Below are positions 32,807 to 40,895 of a DNA stretch of 42,604 bases, piece by piece (the stretch's first letter is position 1; each line of letters starts with the position of its first letter). This stretch comes from an uncultured Bacteroidales bacterium. GTDB lineage: Bacteria; Bacteroidota; Bacteroidia; Bacteroidales; FEN-979. The stretch spans positions 1-42,604 of the forward strand of contig CAJAUM010000013.1 in the NCBI GenBank assembly GCA_903945175.1, read 5' to 3'. A model generated the notes under the pieces. The model made no database searches, was not told where the DNA came from, and saw nothing but the letters and a program-made list of their open reading frames with translations. The translations under genes were made by a program, and so were the position numbers.

Positions 32807-32836
32807 TTGATATTTTCCAAAGTTCTGTTAAGTTTG
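32807..32836 (+). promoter_or_regulatory. Promoter TTG-N19-TAAGTTTG
   Basis: TTG at 32807-32809 and TAAGTTTG at 32829-32836 are separated by 19 nt, a full Bacteroidota -33/-7 match, about 24 nt ahead of the ATG at 32860. It would drive the small membrane-anchored protein and the Ldh-family gene. Confidence 0.6.
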
Positions 32837-32859
32837 CAGGATCATTTAAACTGCAAGCC

Positions 32860-33225
32860 ATGAAGAAGTTTTTATATTGGACCGTTGCCCTGCTGGTTGT
32901 TGTTCTGACTGTTTTTATCTATTGGAAATACGTTTATACCTATGGAGAGGGTTACCGTGCCGGGATGTTACAGAAATTCTCTTATAAGGGTACCATCTTC
33001 AAAACCTACGAAGGTGAATTGATCCTGAGCAGTATCAAGAGCAATCAGGATGTGTCGCTGGCATCGGAAAAATTCTTTTTTTCGGTTGAAGACAAAGCAG
33101 TGGCGCAACAGATTCTTCAATTGGAAGGATTTATGGTGGTTTTGCACTACAAAGAAAAAAACGGAAGACTGCCCTGGCAAGGTGATACAAGATACCTGGT
33201 CGACAGTGTGAAGGTCCAAAAATGA
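32860..33225 (+). CDS. Small membrane-anchored protein of unknown function (121 aa)
   Basis: One N-terminal helix (about 5-22, LYWTVALLVVVLTVFIYW) followed by a compact soluble domain starting YTYGEGYRAGMLQKFSYKG, with FKTYEGELILSS downstream. The pattern is conserved in Bacteroidota, where relatives have, to my recollection, sometimes been labelled 6-phosphogluconate dehydrogenase; nothing in this sequence supports that activity (no Rossmann motif, 121 residues). The stop is 10 nt before the Ldh-family gene, so both share the promoter upstream. Confidence 0.75.
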   Translation: MKKFLYWTVALLVVVLTVFIYWKYVYTYGEGYRAGMLQKFSYKGTIFKTYEGELILSSIKSNQDVSLASEKFFFSVEDKAVAQQILQLEGFMVVLHYKEKNGRLPWQGDTRYLVDSVKVQK

Positions 33226-33235
33226 TACATAAACC

Positions 33236-34327
33236 ATGGAAACCATTTTGAGATTTAGACACGAAGACCTGATGGACTTCGTGGTACGATATATGAGTAA
33301 ACTGGGTGTATCTGCAGAGGATGCTAAGATTGTCGGGGATGTCCTTATTTGCGCCGACATCCGCGGAGTAGAATCACACGGGTTGCACCGCCTCGGTTCC
33401 TATTACGGGAACCGTATCAGCAAGGGCTGGATAGATCCCCTCACTCCGTTTAAGATTATCAGTGAAACGCCATCCACGGCACTTATTGATGGGGGCAACG
33501 GGTGCGGGCAGGTGGTTTCGCACAAGGCGATGAAGTTGACCATTGAAAAGGCAAAAAACTCAGCCATTGCTGCCATAACAGTGCGCAACAGCAACCATTA
33601 CGGCATTGCAGGGTATTATGCCATGATGGCTTTGAAAGAGGATATGATCGGTATTTCACTGACCAATTCCCAGCCCCTGGTTGCGCCTACCTTTGGCAGG
33701 ACAGCCGTTCTCGGAACCAATCCGATTGCCATGGCGGCACCCTCCGATAAGGTATACCCCTACCTGCTCGATATGGCCACCAGTGCAGTGGCCTATGGCA
33801 AGATCCAGGTTTATGAGAAAAAACATGAACACATCCCGATCGGATGGGGGATCGATGAGCAGGGATTGCCCACCAATGATCCCTCGCTCATAAAACCTGG
33901 CGGACACGGCGCGCTGCTGCCTCTTGGGGGAATGGATATCACCGCAGGATATAAAGGATATGGATTGGCGGTTTTGGTTGAAATTCTGTGCTCTGTATTG
34001 TCAGGAGGCAATTATCTGACCCAGGTTGGAGGACCAGGAAAGCCTGAGCCTACAGGGGTCTCACATTTCTTTATGGCCATCAATATCGCAGCCTTCCGAC
34101 CCATCATTGATTTCAAAAAGAACATGGACGACATGATTTCCCTGCTGAAACAATCACCACTTGCCGTGGGACGCGACGAAATCCATGTTGCCGGTGAAAA
34201 AGAGTTCGAATATGCCGCATTCAACGAAATTCATGGTGTTCCCCTGATAAAACCCATCGTTGATGACCTCATCAAAGAGGGTGAAAAGATCGGGGTGCCG
34301 TTTGATTGCCCGCATGTGAACGAGTGA
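33236..34327 (+). CDS. Malate/lactate dehydrogenase family oxidoreductase (Ldh_2 type, 363 aa)
   Basis: NAD(P)-dependent dehydrogenase of the Ldh_2/MdhA superfamily, structurally unrelated to classical LDH/MDH. Characteristic blocks: DIRGVESHGLHRLGSYY, NSNHYGIAGYYAMMA, TNSQPLVAPTFG, GTNPIAMAAP and LDMATSAVAYGKI; the conserved His in the SHG block acts in catalysis. Members oxidise malate, sulfolactate, ureidoglycolate or related 2-hydroxyacids, so the exact substrate stays open. Length is normal and the reading frame complete. It follows the small membrane protein by 10 nt. Confidence 0.9.
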   Translation: METILRFRHEDLMDFVVRYMSKLGVSAEDAKIVGDVLICADIRGVESHGLHRLGSYYGNRISKGWIDPLTPFKIISETPSTALIDGGNGCGQVVSHKAMKLTIEKAKNSAIAAITVRNSNHYGIAGYYAMMALKEDMIGISLTNSQPLVAPTFGRTAVLGTNPIAMAAPSDKVYPYLLDMATSAVAYGKIQVYEKKHEHIPIGWGIDEQGLPTNDPSLIKPGGHGALLPLGGMDITAGYKGYGLAVLVEILCSVLSGGNYLTQVGGPGKPEPTGVSHFFMAINIAAFRPIIDFKKNMDDMISLLKQSPLAVGRDEIHVAGEKEFEYAAFNEIHGVPLIKPIVDDLIKEGEKIGVPFDCPHVNE

Positions 34328-34390
34328 TTTCGATGAAATCCCGATTTTATCCGGTATAATACCCATAATCATCTTTATAAAATTAAAGAT

Positions 34391-34425
34391 TTAGTTGACA
34401 AACTAAGAAATTAGTTGTATATTTG
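34391..34425 (+). promoter_or_regulatory. blaI-type operator overlapping promoter TTG-N20-TATATTTG
   Basis: TTG (34395-34397) and TATATTTG (34418-34425) are 20 nt apart, a full -33/-7 match. Overlapping the -33 is the perfect palindrome TTAGTTGACAAACTAA (34391-34406; 6-bp arms, 4-bp spacer), and a third TTAGTT half-site lies at 34411-34416 just before the -7 box. Binding by the BlaI-type repressor encoded downstream would block both elements, giving autoregulation. Confidence 0.6.
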
Positions 34426-34449
34426 TCTTCTGGATCTTTTATTGGTATT

Positions 34450-34472
34450 TGGTCATTGGTCATTGGTCATTC
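34450..34472 (-). repeat. AATGACC heptamer repeat in the blaI leader
   Basis: Three units of the same heptamer found at the gnd/zwf junction (here GGTCATT on the plus strand) with a partial unit TTTGGTATT before them. It lies between the promoter and the start codon, thus in the 5' leader of the repressor mRNA. The two sites are 28 kb apart. Confidence 0.85.
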
Positions 34473-34492
34473 ATAATATAACACACTTTCAC

Positions 34493-34903
34493 ATGTCAAC
34501 CAGTAACAACATTAAACCCCCATTCACACTCACCCGTGCCGAGGAGGAGGTGATGCAGATCCTGTGGAATATTGAAAAGGGGATGGTCCACGACGTGCTT
34601 ACCAGGTTTCCCGATCCAAAGCCGGCCTATAACACGGTATCGACCATCGTACGTATCCTGGAGCAGAAGGGATTTGTAAGCCACAAGGCCTATGGCCGCA
34701 CGCATGAGTACTTCCCTTTGATCAGCAAAAAGGATTATGCAAAATCCTCCTTCAGGGGATTTATGACCAATTATTTTGGCAATTCGTACAAATCGCTGGC
34801 ATCGTTTTTCGCCACAGAGGAGAAGCTTACCGTCAGGGAACTTGAAGAGATACAACGGACCATTCATGAAGAGATCAGAAAACAGAAGGAGGATGGGCTA
34901 TGA
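34493..34903 (+). CDS. BlaI/MecI/CopY-family transcriptional repressor (136 aa)
   Basis: Winged-helix domain (about 10-85: LTRAEEEVMQILWNIEKG, YNTVSTIVRILEQKGFVSH, GRTHEYFPLISK) and C-terminal dimerisation region, the standard BlaI layout. In the paradigm, a membrane M56 protease triggers cleavage of the repressor; the partner gene overlaps this one by 4 nt (ATGA). The start at 34493 (MSTSNN) is chosen because the frame extending upstream to 34415 crosses the promoter and heptamer repeat and would encode a spurious leader. No beta-lactamase gene is adjacent, so the target set is probably this operon and distant genes. Confidence 0.92.
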   Translation: MSTSNNIKPPFTLTRAEEEVMQILWNIEKGMVHDVLTRFPDPKPAYNTVSTIVRILEQKGFVSHKAYGRTHEYFPLISKKDYAKSSFRGFMTNYFGNSYKSLASFFATEEKLTVRELEEIQRTIHEEIRKQKEDGL

Positions 34904-36240
34904 ATACATTGTTATTATACCTGCTGAAGTCGACGTGCTGCATTACGGTATTGTACCTCATCTATTGGTTTTTCCTGAAGAGGGATACTTTTTTTCAGAT
35001 GAATCGCTTTTACCTGCTGGCCATGGTGATTTTTTCGCTGCTGATTCCTTTACTGCCTCTGCACTGGGCCCCATCGGATCCATCCGCTTCACTGGTGGTC
35101 TTTTTGGAACCTGTGCTGATCACCCCTGAGAAAGTTGAACAAACAGCGCTTGCACATCTTCAGTGGATCGAATTGGCTTTTGTGGTTTATCTGACAGGTG
35201 CCGCCATCTTTCTTCTCCGACTGGGTTTGCAGCTGTTCCAGCTTCACCGGATCACGCGGCGTTTCGGGGTAAAAGTACTCCACCAACAGCGGCTGGTGGT
35301 TGTCGATCGGGGCTATTCCCCCTTCTCCTTTTTTAACCTGATCTACATCAATGAGGCCGCGATACCCGCCGGCAGCCTGGAGACCATCCTGGAACATGAG
35401 CAGGTGCATATACGGCAACACCACACCGCTGATTTATTGCTGATCGAACTGGCCACCATCCTTCAATGGTTTAATCCATTGATATGGATGACCAGCCGTG
35501 AAATGAAGAGCATCCATGAATACCTGGCTGATGAGGGCGTTCTGCAGAACGGGATCAGTCGTTCCATATACCAGCAAATGATCCTGAATGAGACCATGGG
35601 CATTCAGGTGAATGACCTGACCAACAATTTTAATGTTTCATTACTTAAAAAACGTATAGCCATGATGACTAAATCGAAATCAAAAACATGGGCAAGAAGC
35701 AAAGTGCTTTTCGCCCTTCCCGTGCTCCTGATCCTATTTTTCATACTGACCGCCAGTCCATTCAGTAATTCGATGGATATAACTGTTCCCGAAAGTCCTG
35801 CAATTACTCCGACATTTGTTTTGGACAACCCGGTGATCCAGGACAAGCCCAAAAAGGAATCACAGATCAAATTCGTTGCTCCGGTTGTAGCCGGGAAAGA
35901 TGTGTATACAGTGGTAGAGAAACAACCCTCCTATCCGGGGGGTCAGGATGGTTATCGGAAGTTTCTGATTGAAAACATCAAATACCCTGCAGAAGCTTTA
36001 AAGAAAGGTGTGACTGGTACCGTATATGTAACTTTTGTGATCGAGAATGACGGTGCAGTAACAAATGTAAAAGTCCTTCGTGGCATTGGCTCCGGCTGTG
36101 ATGAAGAGGCAATAAGGGTTGTTAAAATGATGCCGAAATGGAATCCCGGAGAAGAAAAAGGAAAACCAGTTGCCGTTCAGTTCAATCTGCCGATCAAATT
36201 TGCCCTGGACTCGCATAAAAAGGAGGAAACCAAAAAATAA
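34900..36240 (+). CDS. M56 (BlaR1/MecR1-like) membrane metallopeptidase fused to a TonB C-terminal domain (446 aa)
   Basis: Three N-terminal helices, then the M56 zinc motif HEQVH at 166-170 and FNPLIWMTSREM with LADEGVL, all intact; a further helix (about 270-290, VLFALPVLLILFFILTA); and a periplasmic TonB_C domain (about 345-438: YPGGQDGYRKFLIENIKYP, GTVYVTFVIENDGAVTNVKV). The penicillin-binding sensor of BlaR1 is absent and replaced by TonB_C, an arrangement recurring in Bacteroidota. It presumably senses an envelope signal, possibly through an outer-membrane partner, and inactivates the BlaI-type repressor. It overlaps blaI by 4 nt and precedes the TPR gene by 6 nt. Confidence 0.9.
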   Translation: MNTLLLYLLKSTCCITVLYLIYWFFLKRDTFFQMNRFYLLAMVIFSLLIPLLPLHWAPSDPSASLVVFLEPVLITPEKVEQTALAHLQWIELAFVVYLTGAAIFLLRLGLQLFQLHRITRRFGVKVLHQQRLVVVDRGYSPFSFFNLIYINEAAIPAGSLETILEHEQVHIRQHHTADLLLIELATILQWFNPLIWMTSREMKSIHEYLADEGVLQNGISRSIYQQMILNETMGIQVNDLTNNFNVSLLKKRIAMMTKSKSKTWARSKVLFALPVLLILFFILTASPFSNSMDITVPESPAITPTFVLDNPVIQDKPKKESQIKFVAPVVAGKDVYTVVEKQPSYPGGQDGYRKFLIENIKYPAEALKKGVTGTVYVTFVIENDGAVTNVKVLRGIGSGCDEEAIRVVKMMPKWNPGEEKGKPVAVQFNLPIKFALDSHKKEETKK

Positions 36241-36246
36241 CGCCAA

Positions 36247-37443
36247 ATGGGCCTTCGTCTGCTGATCCTTATCAACCTGATTCTTTTTCTCGCTGGGTAT
36301 TCCGGGGCACAAGAACAGGATGCTGCTGAAAAAGTAAAATCGTTAATGGAAGCATGCCAGTTCAGCCAGGCCGTCAACCTGGCTGAACAATTTTTAAAAC
36401 AGGATAGTACAAATATAAAGGTGCTGAATGAATTGATGCATGTTTACCGGCAATTGGGGAATCCTGACAAGGCCATAGCCATCTGCCGTAAAATTTCCAG
36501 CCTGGTTCCCGATAATCGTTACTTCAGTCTTCAACTGGCCAACCTTTATTATTCGGAAGAGGATTACCGGCAGGCATTGAAGGCACTTGTACCCCTTTAT
36601 TTGTCCGACTCCTCCTCATTCTTCGTGGCCAGGCAAATGGGCAATTGCTACAACGAGCTGAAGCGGTCAGACTCGGCAATCAGGTTTTACAGGCGCGCCT
36701 TGCGAATCACCCCATACGATCCTTATGTGACGGGTAAACTCGTCAATGTTTACATCCGGGAAGATGAACTGGCCATGGCGCTTTACGTTACCCAAGTATT
36801 CCTGCAGCAGGATTCTGCCAATATCTCTATATTGAAACAAAGCGGTTATTGTAATTACCTGCTGATCGATTTCAAGTCATCGGCAAAACAATTGCGGAAA
36901 TGCACGAGTCTTGGCGACTCCTCAAAATTCACCATGAAGTATTTGGGATTGTCCTATTATAAACAAGAAAAGTACGATTCAGCCTCCCCCTGTTTCAGGC
37001 TTGCTTTCCTCAGGGATACCAGCGATGCAGAGGTCTGCTTCTACTATGGAGTTTCGGCGTACCGGTCGCTGGCCGTTGACACGGGCCTTGTTTATCTTAA
37101 CCGGACATTGAAATTGTTGTTGCCACCCGCAAAATTCCTCTCATCGCTCTATTTGGAGCTTGCCGATGCAAATACTTCCAATGGCCATCCTGATACTTCC
37201 ATTGTGTTGCTTCAGAAAGCACTGGAAGCCGATCCGGAGAACAATACGCTGCGCTTTAAGATTGCCTATCAGTTTGATTATCACCTTCGCAAGCCTTATG
37301 AAGGATTGCCATGGTACAGGGAATTCCTGAAAAATGCGCCGCAGCAGACGGAATCAAAACCTCTCCTTCCGCAATTGGTATCCTACCGCGATTATGCTAA
37401 AAACAGGATCAGGGAAATTGCAGGAACCAGAAGGAAGCAGTGA
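36247..37443 (+). CDS. Exported tetratricopeptide-repeat protein (398 aa)
   Basis: A signal peptide (MGLRLLILINLILFLAGYSGAQ) precedes about eight TPR-like helix pairs over the whole length (e.g. FSQAVNLAEQFLKQDS, LGNPDKAIAICRKIS, SDSAIRFYRRALRITP, YYKQEKYDSASPCF). It acts as a periplasmic protein-interaction scaffold; no enzymatic domain. It starts 6 nt after the M56-TonB_C gene and is the last member of that operon, so it may assemble with the sensor or its client complex. Confidence 0.85.
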   Translation: MGLRLLILINLILFLAGYSGAQEQDAAEKVKSLMEACQFSQAVNLAEQFLKQDSTNIKVLNELMHVYRQLGNPDKAIAICRKISSLVPDNRYFSLQLANLYYSEEDYRQALKALVPLYLSDSSSFFVARQMGNCYNELKRSDSAIRFYRRALRITPYDPYVTGKLVNVYIREDELAMALYVTQVFLQQDSANISILKQSGYCNYLLIDFKSSAKQLRKCTSLGDSSKFTMKYLGLSYYKQEKYDSASPCFRLAFLRDTSDAEVCFYYGVSAYRSLAVDTGLVYLNRTLKLLLPPAKFLSSLYLELADANTSNGHPDTSIVLLQKALEADPENNTLRFKIAYQFDYHLRKPYEGLPWYREFLKNAPQQTESKPLLPQLVSYRDYAKNRIREIAGTRRKQ

Positions 37444-37497
37444 CATTTACGTATCGGGGGCATTTCAAGAAAAGTTGAACTCCGGCAGTATCGCGAT

Positions 37498-38442
37498 TCA
37501 CGGGTTGTTTTTGTTCAGAAAATCGATAAGCATGGCATTGACAATCGCCGGATGGGTCTCCATGGGCATATGCCGGGCGTCGGGGATCACTTGAAGGTCA
37601 ATGGATGGAACCGCTCTTTTGAGCTTTTTACCGTTACGAAGCCGGATTGTCCGGTCTTTTTTTCCCCAGATGACGAGCACAGGGAGCTGGGCTAAGCCGG
37701 CAGCATCAAGATCCTGAATCTCATGAGAATTGGCCAGCAGGTTGACGATGGTTTCAGCAGTACCTGGTATCTGCAAGGGTTCATAATAACCCATGGTCGT
37801 AGTTGTATCGGGGAGAAATCCGTAGGTGCTCTTCAGCTCACGTCTGAAATTGTTGAATGAGAGGTATTGGTTCTTGGTATAGGAGATAAGTATTTTTTTG
37901 TAGACCGGATGGTTCGCCAACCCTACAATGCGCATGTTCACATTGTTATTCTTGAGAAATATCATCCCATTCAGGATGGTCAGACTTTTTGTCCGCCCGG
38001 GATTCATCAGCGCCAGGGCTTCTGCAGTTCCGCCGCCCATCGAATGACCAACGATATTCCACTTTGCGGTATCCTCTCCGTCGATTTTTGTCAGAAGTTC
38101 CCAGATCAGCCTTCCCCGGTTGCTTTGCGACTGGTTCAGTTTTGCATCGCGTTCACTGTAGCCAAAACCGGGGAGATCAATGGCAATCACTTTGTACTTT
38201 GAAGCTGTCAGGGAATCAATGTTGTACCGCCAGCAGAATGTTGATCCGCAAAAACCATGGATCAGGATCACCTTCCCTTTGGGATGAGGTAAATCTTCAT
38301 TCCATATACGGTAATGTAATTTTACGGAATCAACCACATCGAAATGGCTGTTTTTAAAGGGTGTTTCAGGGATCTGTGAGCATAGGTCCCCGGTGCAGTT
38401 AAAGAGCAGGAGAAGGAGCATCAGTGATCGGATGAGCGGCAT
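37498..38442 (-). CDS. Exported alpha/beta hydrolase (314 aa)
   Basis: Signal peptide from ATG 38442 (MPLIRSLMLLLLLF, possible lipobox FNC or cleavage at LCSQ), oxyanion-hole motif LIHGFCGS, nucleophile elbow VGHSMGGG, a central Asp near VIWGKKDRT, and catalytic His in PDARHMPMETHP. This is a complete Ser-Asp-His triad fold. The substrate is unknown; esterase, lipase or C-C hydrolase are all possible. An in-frame ATG at 38499 would overlap the divergent protease start and add 19 non-signal residues, so it was not used. Convergent with the TPR gene. Confidence 0.87.
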   Translation of the reverse strand: MPLIRSLMLLLLLFNCTGDLCSQIPETPFKNSHFDVVDSVKLHYRIWNEDLPHPKGKVILIHGFCGSTFCWRYNIDSLTASKYKVIAIDLPGFGYSERDAKLNQSQSNRGRLIWELLTKIDGEDTAKWNIVGHSMGGGTAEALALMNPGRTKSLTILNGMIFLKNNNVNMRIVGLANHPVYKKILISYTKNQYLSFNNFRRELKSTYGFLPDTTTTMGYYEPLQIPGTAETIVNLLANSHEIQDLDAAGLAQLPVLVIWGKKDRTIRLRNGKKLKRAVPSIDLQVIPDARHMPMETHPAIVNAMLIDFLNKNNP

Positions 38443-38470
38443 AATGGAGCTATTTGACCACAAAAATACA

Positions 38471-38478
38471 TATATTTG
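38471..38478 (+). promoter_or_regulatory. -7 box TATATTTG only 4 nt from the S41 protease ATG
   Basis: TATATTTG is an exact TAnnTTTG match. The ATG at 38483 lies where transcription would be expected to begin, implying a leaderless or near-leaderless mRNA. A TTTG at 38453-38456 is 14 nt upstream, shorter than the usual 19-21 spacing. Confidence 0.45.
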
Positions 38479-38482
38479 CGTC

Positions 38483-40075
38483 ATGGAAAAAAAGTTCAAC
38501 CCCTATCTGCCAATCTGGTTTGCCCTGATCCTTGTTGGTGGAATTCTCCTTGGCCTGTTCCTTGAAAACCGTACCGGAGCATTGCGCCTTTTTCAATCAA
38601 AAGGTGATAAGCTTAAGGAGGTAATCAATTATGTTGAAAGAAATTACGTAGATACACTCAGTCAAAAAGTGATCGAGGAGAAGGCCATTACCGGCATGCT
38701 TGAAAAACTTGACCCGCATTCGACCTATATCTCTGCAGAGGAGTTCCATGAGGCCAACGATCCGTTACTTGGAAGTTTTGAAGGGATTGGGGTTCAGTTT
38801 CGCATGGAAAATGATACGGTCACCGTCATTAATCCCGTTTCGGGAGGGCCATCTGAAAAGTTGGGCATCCGTGCAGGAGACCGCATTGTGAAGGTGGATG
38901 GGAAAAATATCGCCGGCATCAAGATCAGTACCAACGATGTTATGCGCAAACTCAAAGGTCCGAAAGGAACCGAAGTAGCGGTGACCATCTTCAGAAGAAG
39001 CGTGACAGGGTTGCTCGATTTCACCATCACCCGGGATGTGATTCCTACCTATAGCATGGACATCGCCTATATGCCGGAACCGGAAATTGGATACATCCGG
39101 CTGAGTAGTTTTTCGACCAGTACCCATAATGAGGTACACCAGGCCCTTGAAACATTGCTGAAAGATGGCATGACCAAACTGATCCTCGACCTTCGCGGAA
39201 ATGGCGGAGGTGTGATGAAAACAGCCATTGAAGTTGCGGATGAATTCATTGGCGACGGGGAGCTGATCGTGTATACGGAGGGGATGCATCATGAGCGGGA
39301 GGTGGCAAATGCATCGGGAGATGGTTTGTTTGAGAAGGGCGATCTCCTCATCCTGATCGATGAAGGATCGGCCTCTGCCTCTGAAATTGTGGCGGGTGCA
39401 ATTCAGGATCATGACCGTGGCACCATTATGGGAAGGCGATCCTTTGGCAAAGGGTTGGTTCAGGAACAGCTCGATTTCAAGGATGGCAGTGCCCTCCGCC
39501 TCACTGTGGCGAGGTATTATACCCCGACTGGAAGATGCATCCAGAAATCGTACAAAGATGGGTTGGATGTGTACAACGGCGACTATTACCACCGGTATAT
39601 GACCGGCGAGCTTGAACATCCCGATTCCATTAAGTTTCCCGATTCACTCAAATACAAAACGCCCAAAGGCAAGATCGTTTATGGCGGGGGTGGCATCATG
39701 CCCGATATCTATGTTCCTCTAGAAAAAGATTCATCCCTGCAGTATTATAATCAATGCATCAACAAAGGATTGGTATATCAGTTTGCTTTTGATTATACTG
39801 ACAGGAACCGGAACCAGTTGATGCGGTTCAAAGATGTGGACAAGTTTGACGCTGGTTTTAACATATCAGAAACCCTCTACAATGAATTTATCCGGGAGGC
39901 CGGTAACAAGGGGGTGAAACGGCAGGGGAGGGATCTGTCAAAATCAGACAGATACATCAAAACCATGCTGAAGGCATACATCGGTCGCAACCTGTTGGAT
40001 AACGACGGCTTTTATCCGATACTAAATACCATTGACCCCGGATTTTTAAAAGCAGTTGAGATGATGAAAAGATAA
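38483..40075 (+). CDS. S41 family carboxy-terminal processing peptidase (530 aa)
   Basis: N-terminal membrane anchor (about 10-27), PDZ domain (about 85-165, SGGPSEKLGIRAGDRIVKVDG) and S41 protease domain with the Ser region GSASASE (296-301) and Lys323 in RRSFGKGLVQ, the Ser/Lys dyad of CtpA-type enzymes. A C-terminal extension of about 150 residues is typical of Bacteroidota members. It cleaves periplasmic proteins at their C-termini. The start at 38483 (MEKKFNPYLP) is preferred: upstream in-frame codons from 38393 run antisense through the hydrolase signal peptide and the promoter box. The stop is immediately followed by an 8-bp tandem repeat. Confidence 0.93.
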   Translation: MEKKFNPYLPIWFALILVGGILLGLFLENRTGALRLFQSKGDKLKEVINYVERNYVDTLSQKVIEEKAITGMLEKLDPHSTYISAEEFHEANDPLLGSFEGIGVQFRMENDTVTVINPVSGGPSEKLGIRAGDRIVKVDGKNIAGIKISTNDVMRKLKGPKGTEVAVTIFRRSVTGLLDFTITRDVIPTYSMDIAYMPEPEIGYIRLSSFSTSTHNEVHQALETLLKDGMTKLILDLRGNGGGVMKTAIEVADEFIGDGELIVYTEGMHHEREVANASGDGLFEKGDLLILIDEGSASASEIVAGAIQDHDRGTIMGRRSFGKGLVQEQLDFKDGSALRLTVARYYTPTGRCIQKSYKDGLDVYNGDYYHRYMTGELEHPDSIKFPDSLKYKTPKGKIVYGGGGIMPDIYVPLEKDSSLQYYNQCINKGLVYQFAFDYTDRNRNQLMRFKDVDKFDAGFNISETLYNEFIREAGNKGVKRQGRDLSKSDRYIKTMLKAYIGRNLLDNDGFYPILNTIDPGFLKAVEMMKR

Positions 40076-40133
40076 TTTGAGGATTTGAGGATGTGAAGAT
40101 GTGAAGATGTGAAAATTTGAAGATTTGAGAATG
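40074..40133 (+). repeat. 8-bp tandem repeat (ATKTGARG) after the S41 gene
   Basis: Seven variants of ATTTGAGG/ATGTGAAG follow the stop directly. Every unit contains TGA, and because 8 is not a multiple of 3, successive units supply stops in all three frames. No gene is encoded in it; superoxide dismutase begins 30 nt later. Confidence 0.9.
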
Positions 40134-40163
40134 TATTGAGTATTAACCTTAAAAATTACTTTT

Positions 40164-40739
40164 ATGACACACGAATTGCCCAAATTGCCTTATGGCCAGG
40201 ATGCACTGGAACCCTATATTTCGAAACGGACCATTGAATTTCATTATGGGAAGCATCACCAGGCCTATGTAAATAATCTGAATAAGCTGATCGTCGGCAC
40301 CGAATTTGAGCATGTTTCGCTCGACGAAATCGTACGCAAGGCCGGAGGTGGTATTTTCAACAACGGCGCCCAGGTTTGGAATCACACCTTTTACTGGAAT
40401 TGCCTGAAACCCCAGGGAGGCGGTGAGCCTACCGGCCCGTTGGCTGATGCCCTGGTGAAATCCTTTGGATCCTTTGGAGAGTTCAAGGAAAAATTTTCCG
40501 CGGCAGCAGCAACGCTGTTTGGCTCCGGCTGGGCCTGGCTCATTAAAAAGGAGGATGGAGGTCTTGCAATCGTTCAGGAAAGCAATGCCGGAAACCCGCT
40601 GAAAAATGGCGCCACACCCCTGCTCACCTGCGATGTATGGGAACATGCCTACTACCTGGATAAACAAAACGTCCGCCCCGATTACATTGCCGATTTCTGG
40701 AAACTCATTGACTGGAATGCGGTGGCAGGAAGGTTGTAA
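40164..40739 (+). CDS. Superoxide dismutase, Fe/Mn family (191 aa)
   Basis: Dismutates superoxide to oxygen and hydrogen peroxide in the cytosol. Metal ligands His27 (EFHYGKHH), His74 (WNHTFYW), Asp157 and His161 (CDVWEHAYY) are all present. FNNGAQVWNHTF and ATLFGSGWAWL resemble the iron or cambialistic subtype, but metal use cannot be settled by sequence. No signal peptide. Its likely transcript is separate from the protease because of the intervening repeat and 88-nt gap. Confidence 0.95.
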   Translation: MTHELPKLPYGQDALEPYISKRTIEFHYGKHHQAYVNNLNKLIVGTEFEHVSLDEIVRKAGGGIFNNGAQVWNHTFYWNCLKPQGGGEPTGPLADALVKSFGSFGEFKEKFSAAAATLFGSGWAWLIKKEDGGLAIVQESNAGNPLKNGATPLLTCDVWEHAYYLDKQNVRPDYIADFWKLIDWNAVAGRL

Positions 40740-40760
40740 CCAAGAGACCAACAGGGTGTT

Positions 40761-40895
40761 TTAATTCTTCTGGAAAAACCCGTCGAACCAGGGTTTGGTA
40801 TGAATCAGGGCATAGACATAAGCCACAGGATGGTCGGCTTTGGGGCCGGCATTATTTGATGAAGGATTGGCAAATGTGTGCAAATTGAAAATCAT
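40761..40895 (-). pseudogene. Possible 3' tail of a lost gene (44 codons)
   Basis: A minus-strand frame with ATG at 40895 and TAA at 40761-40763 reads MIFNLHTFANPSSNNAG, then HPVAYVYALIHTKPWF and FDGFFQKN. The composition (hydrophobic strand, aromatic end) looks like a folded protein's C-terminus rather than random sequence. No homologue is recognised, and its 5' part would run into the Uma2 gene. Could instead be a real small ORF or chance. Confidence 0.3.

Noticed and set aside
32860-33225. Annotation of the 121-residue protein as 6-phosphogluconate dehydrogenase
   Set aside because: No Rossmann motif, far too short, membrane-anchored; the real enzyme is at 5280-6182.
37480-37500. Terminator sought between the TPR and hydrolase genes
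   Set aside because: Only a 5-bp TTCAA/TTGAA inverted repeat near 37465 was found; too weak to call.
38765-39619. 284-codon minus-strand frame inside the S41 protease
   Set aside because: Antisense shadow of the PDZ and protease domains, which are intact on the plus strand.
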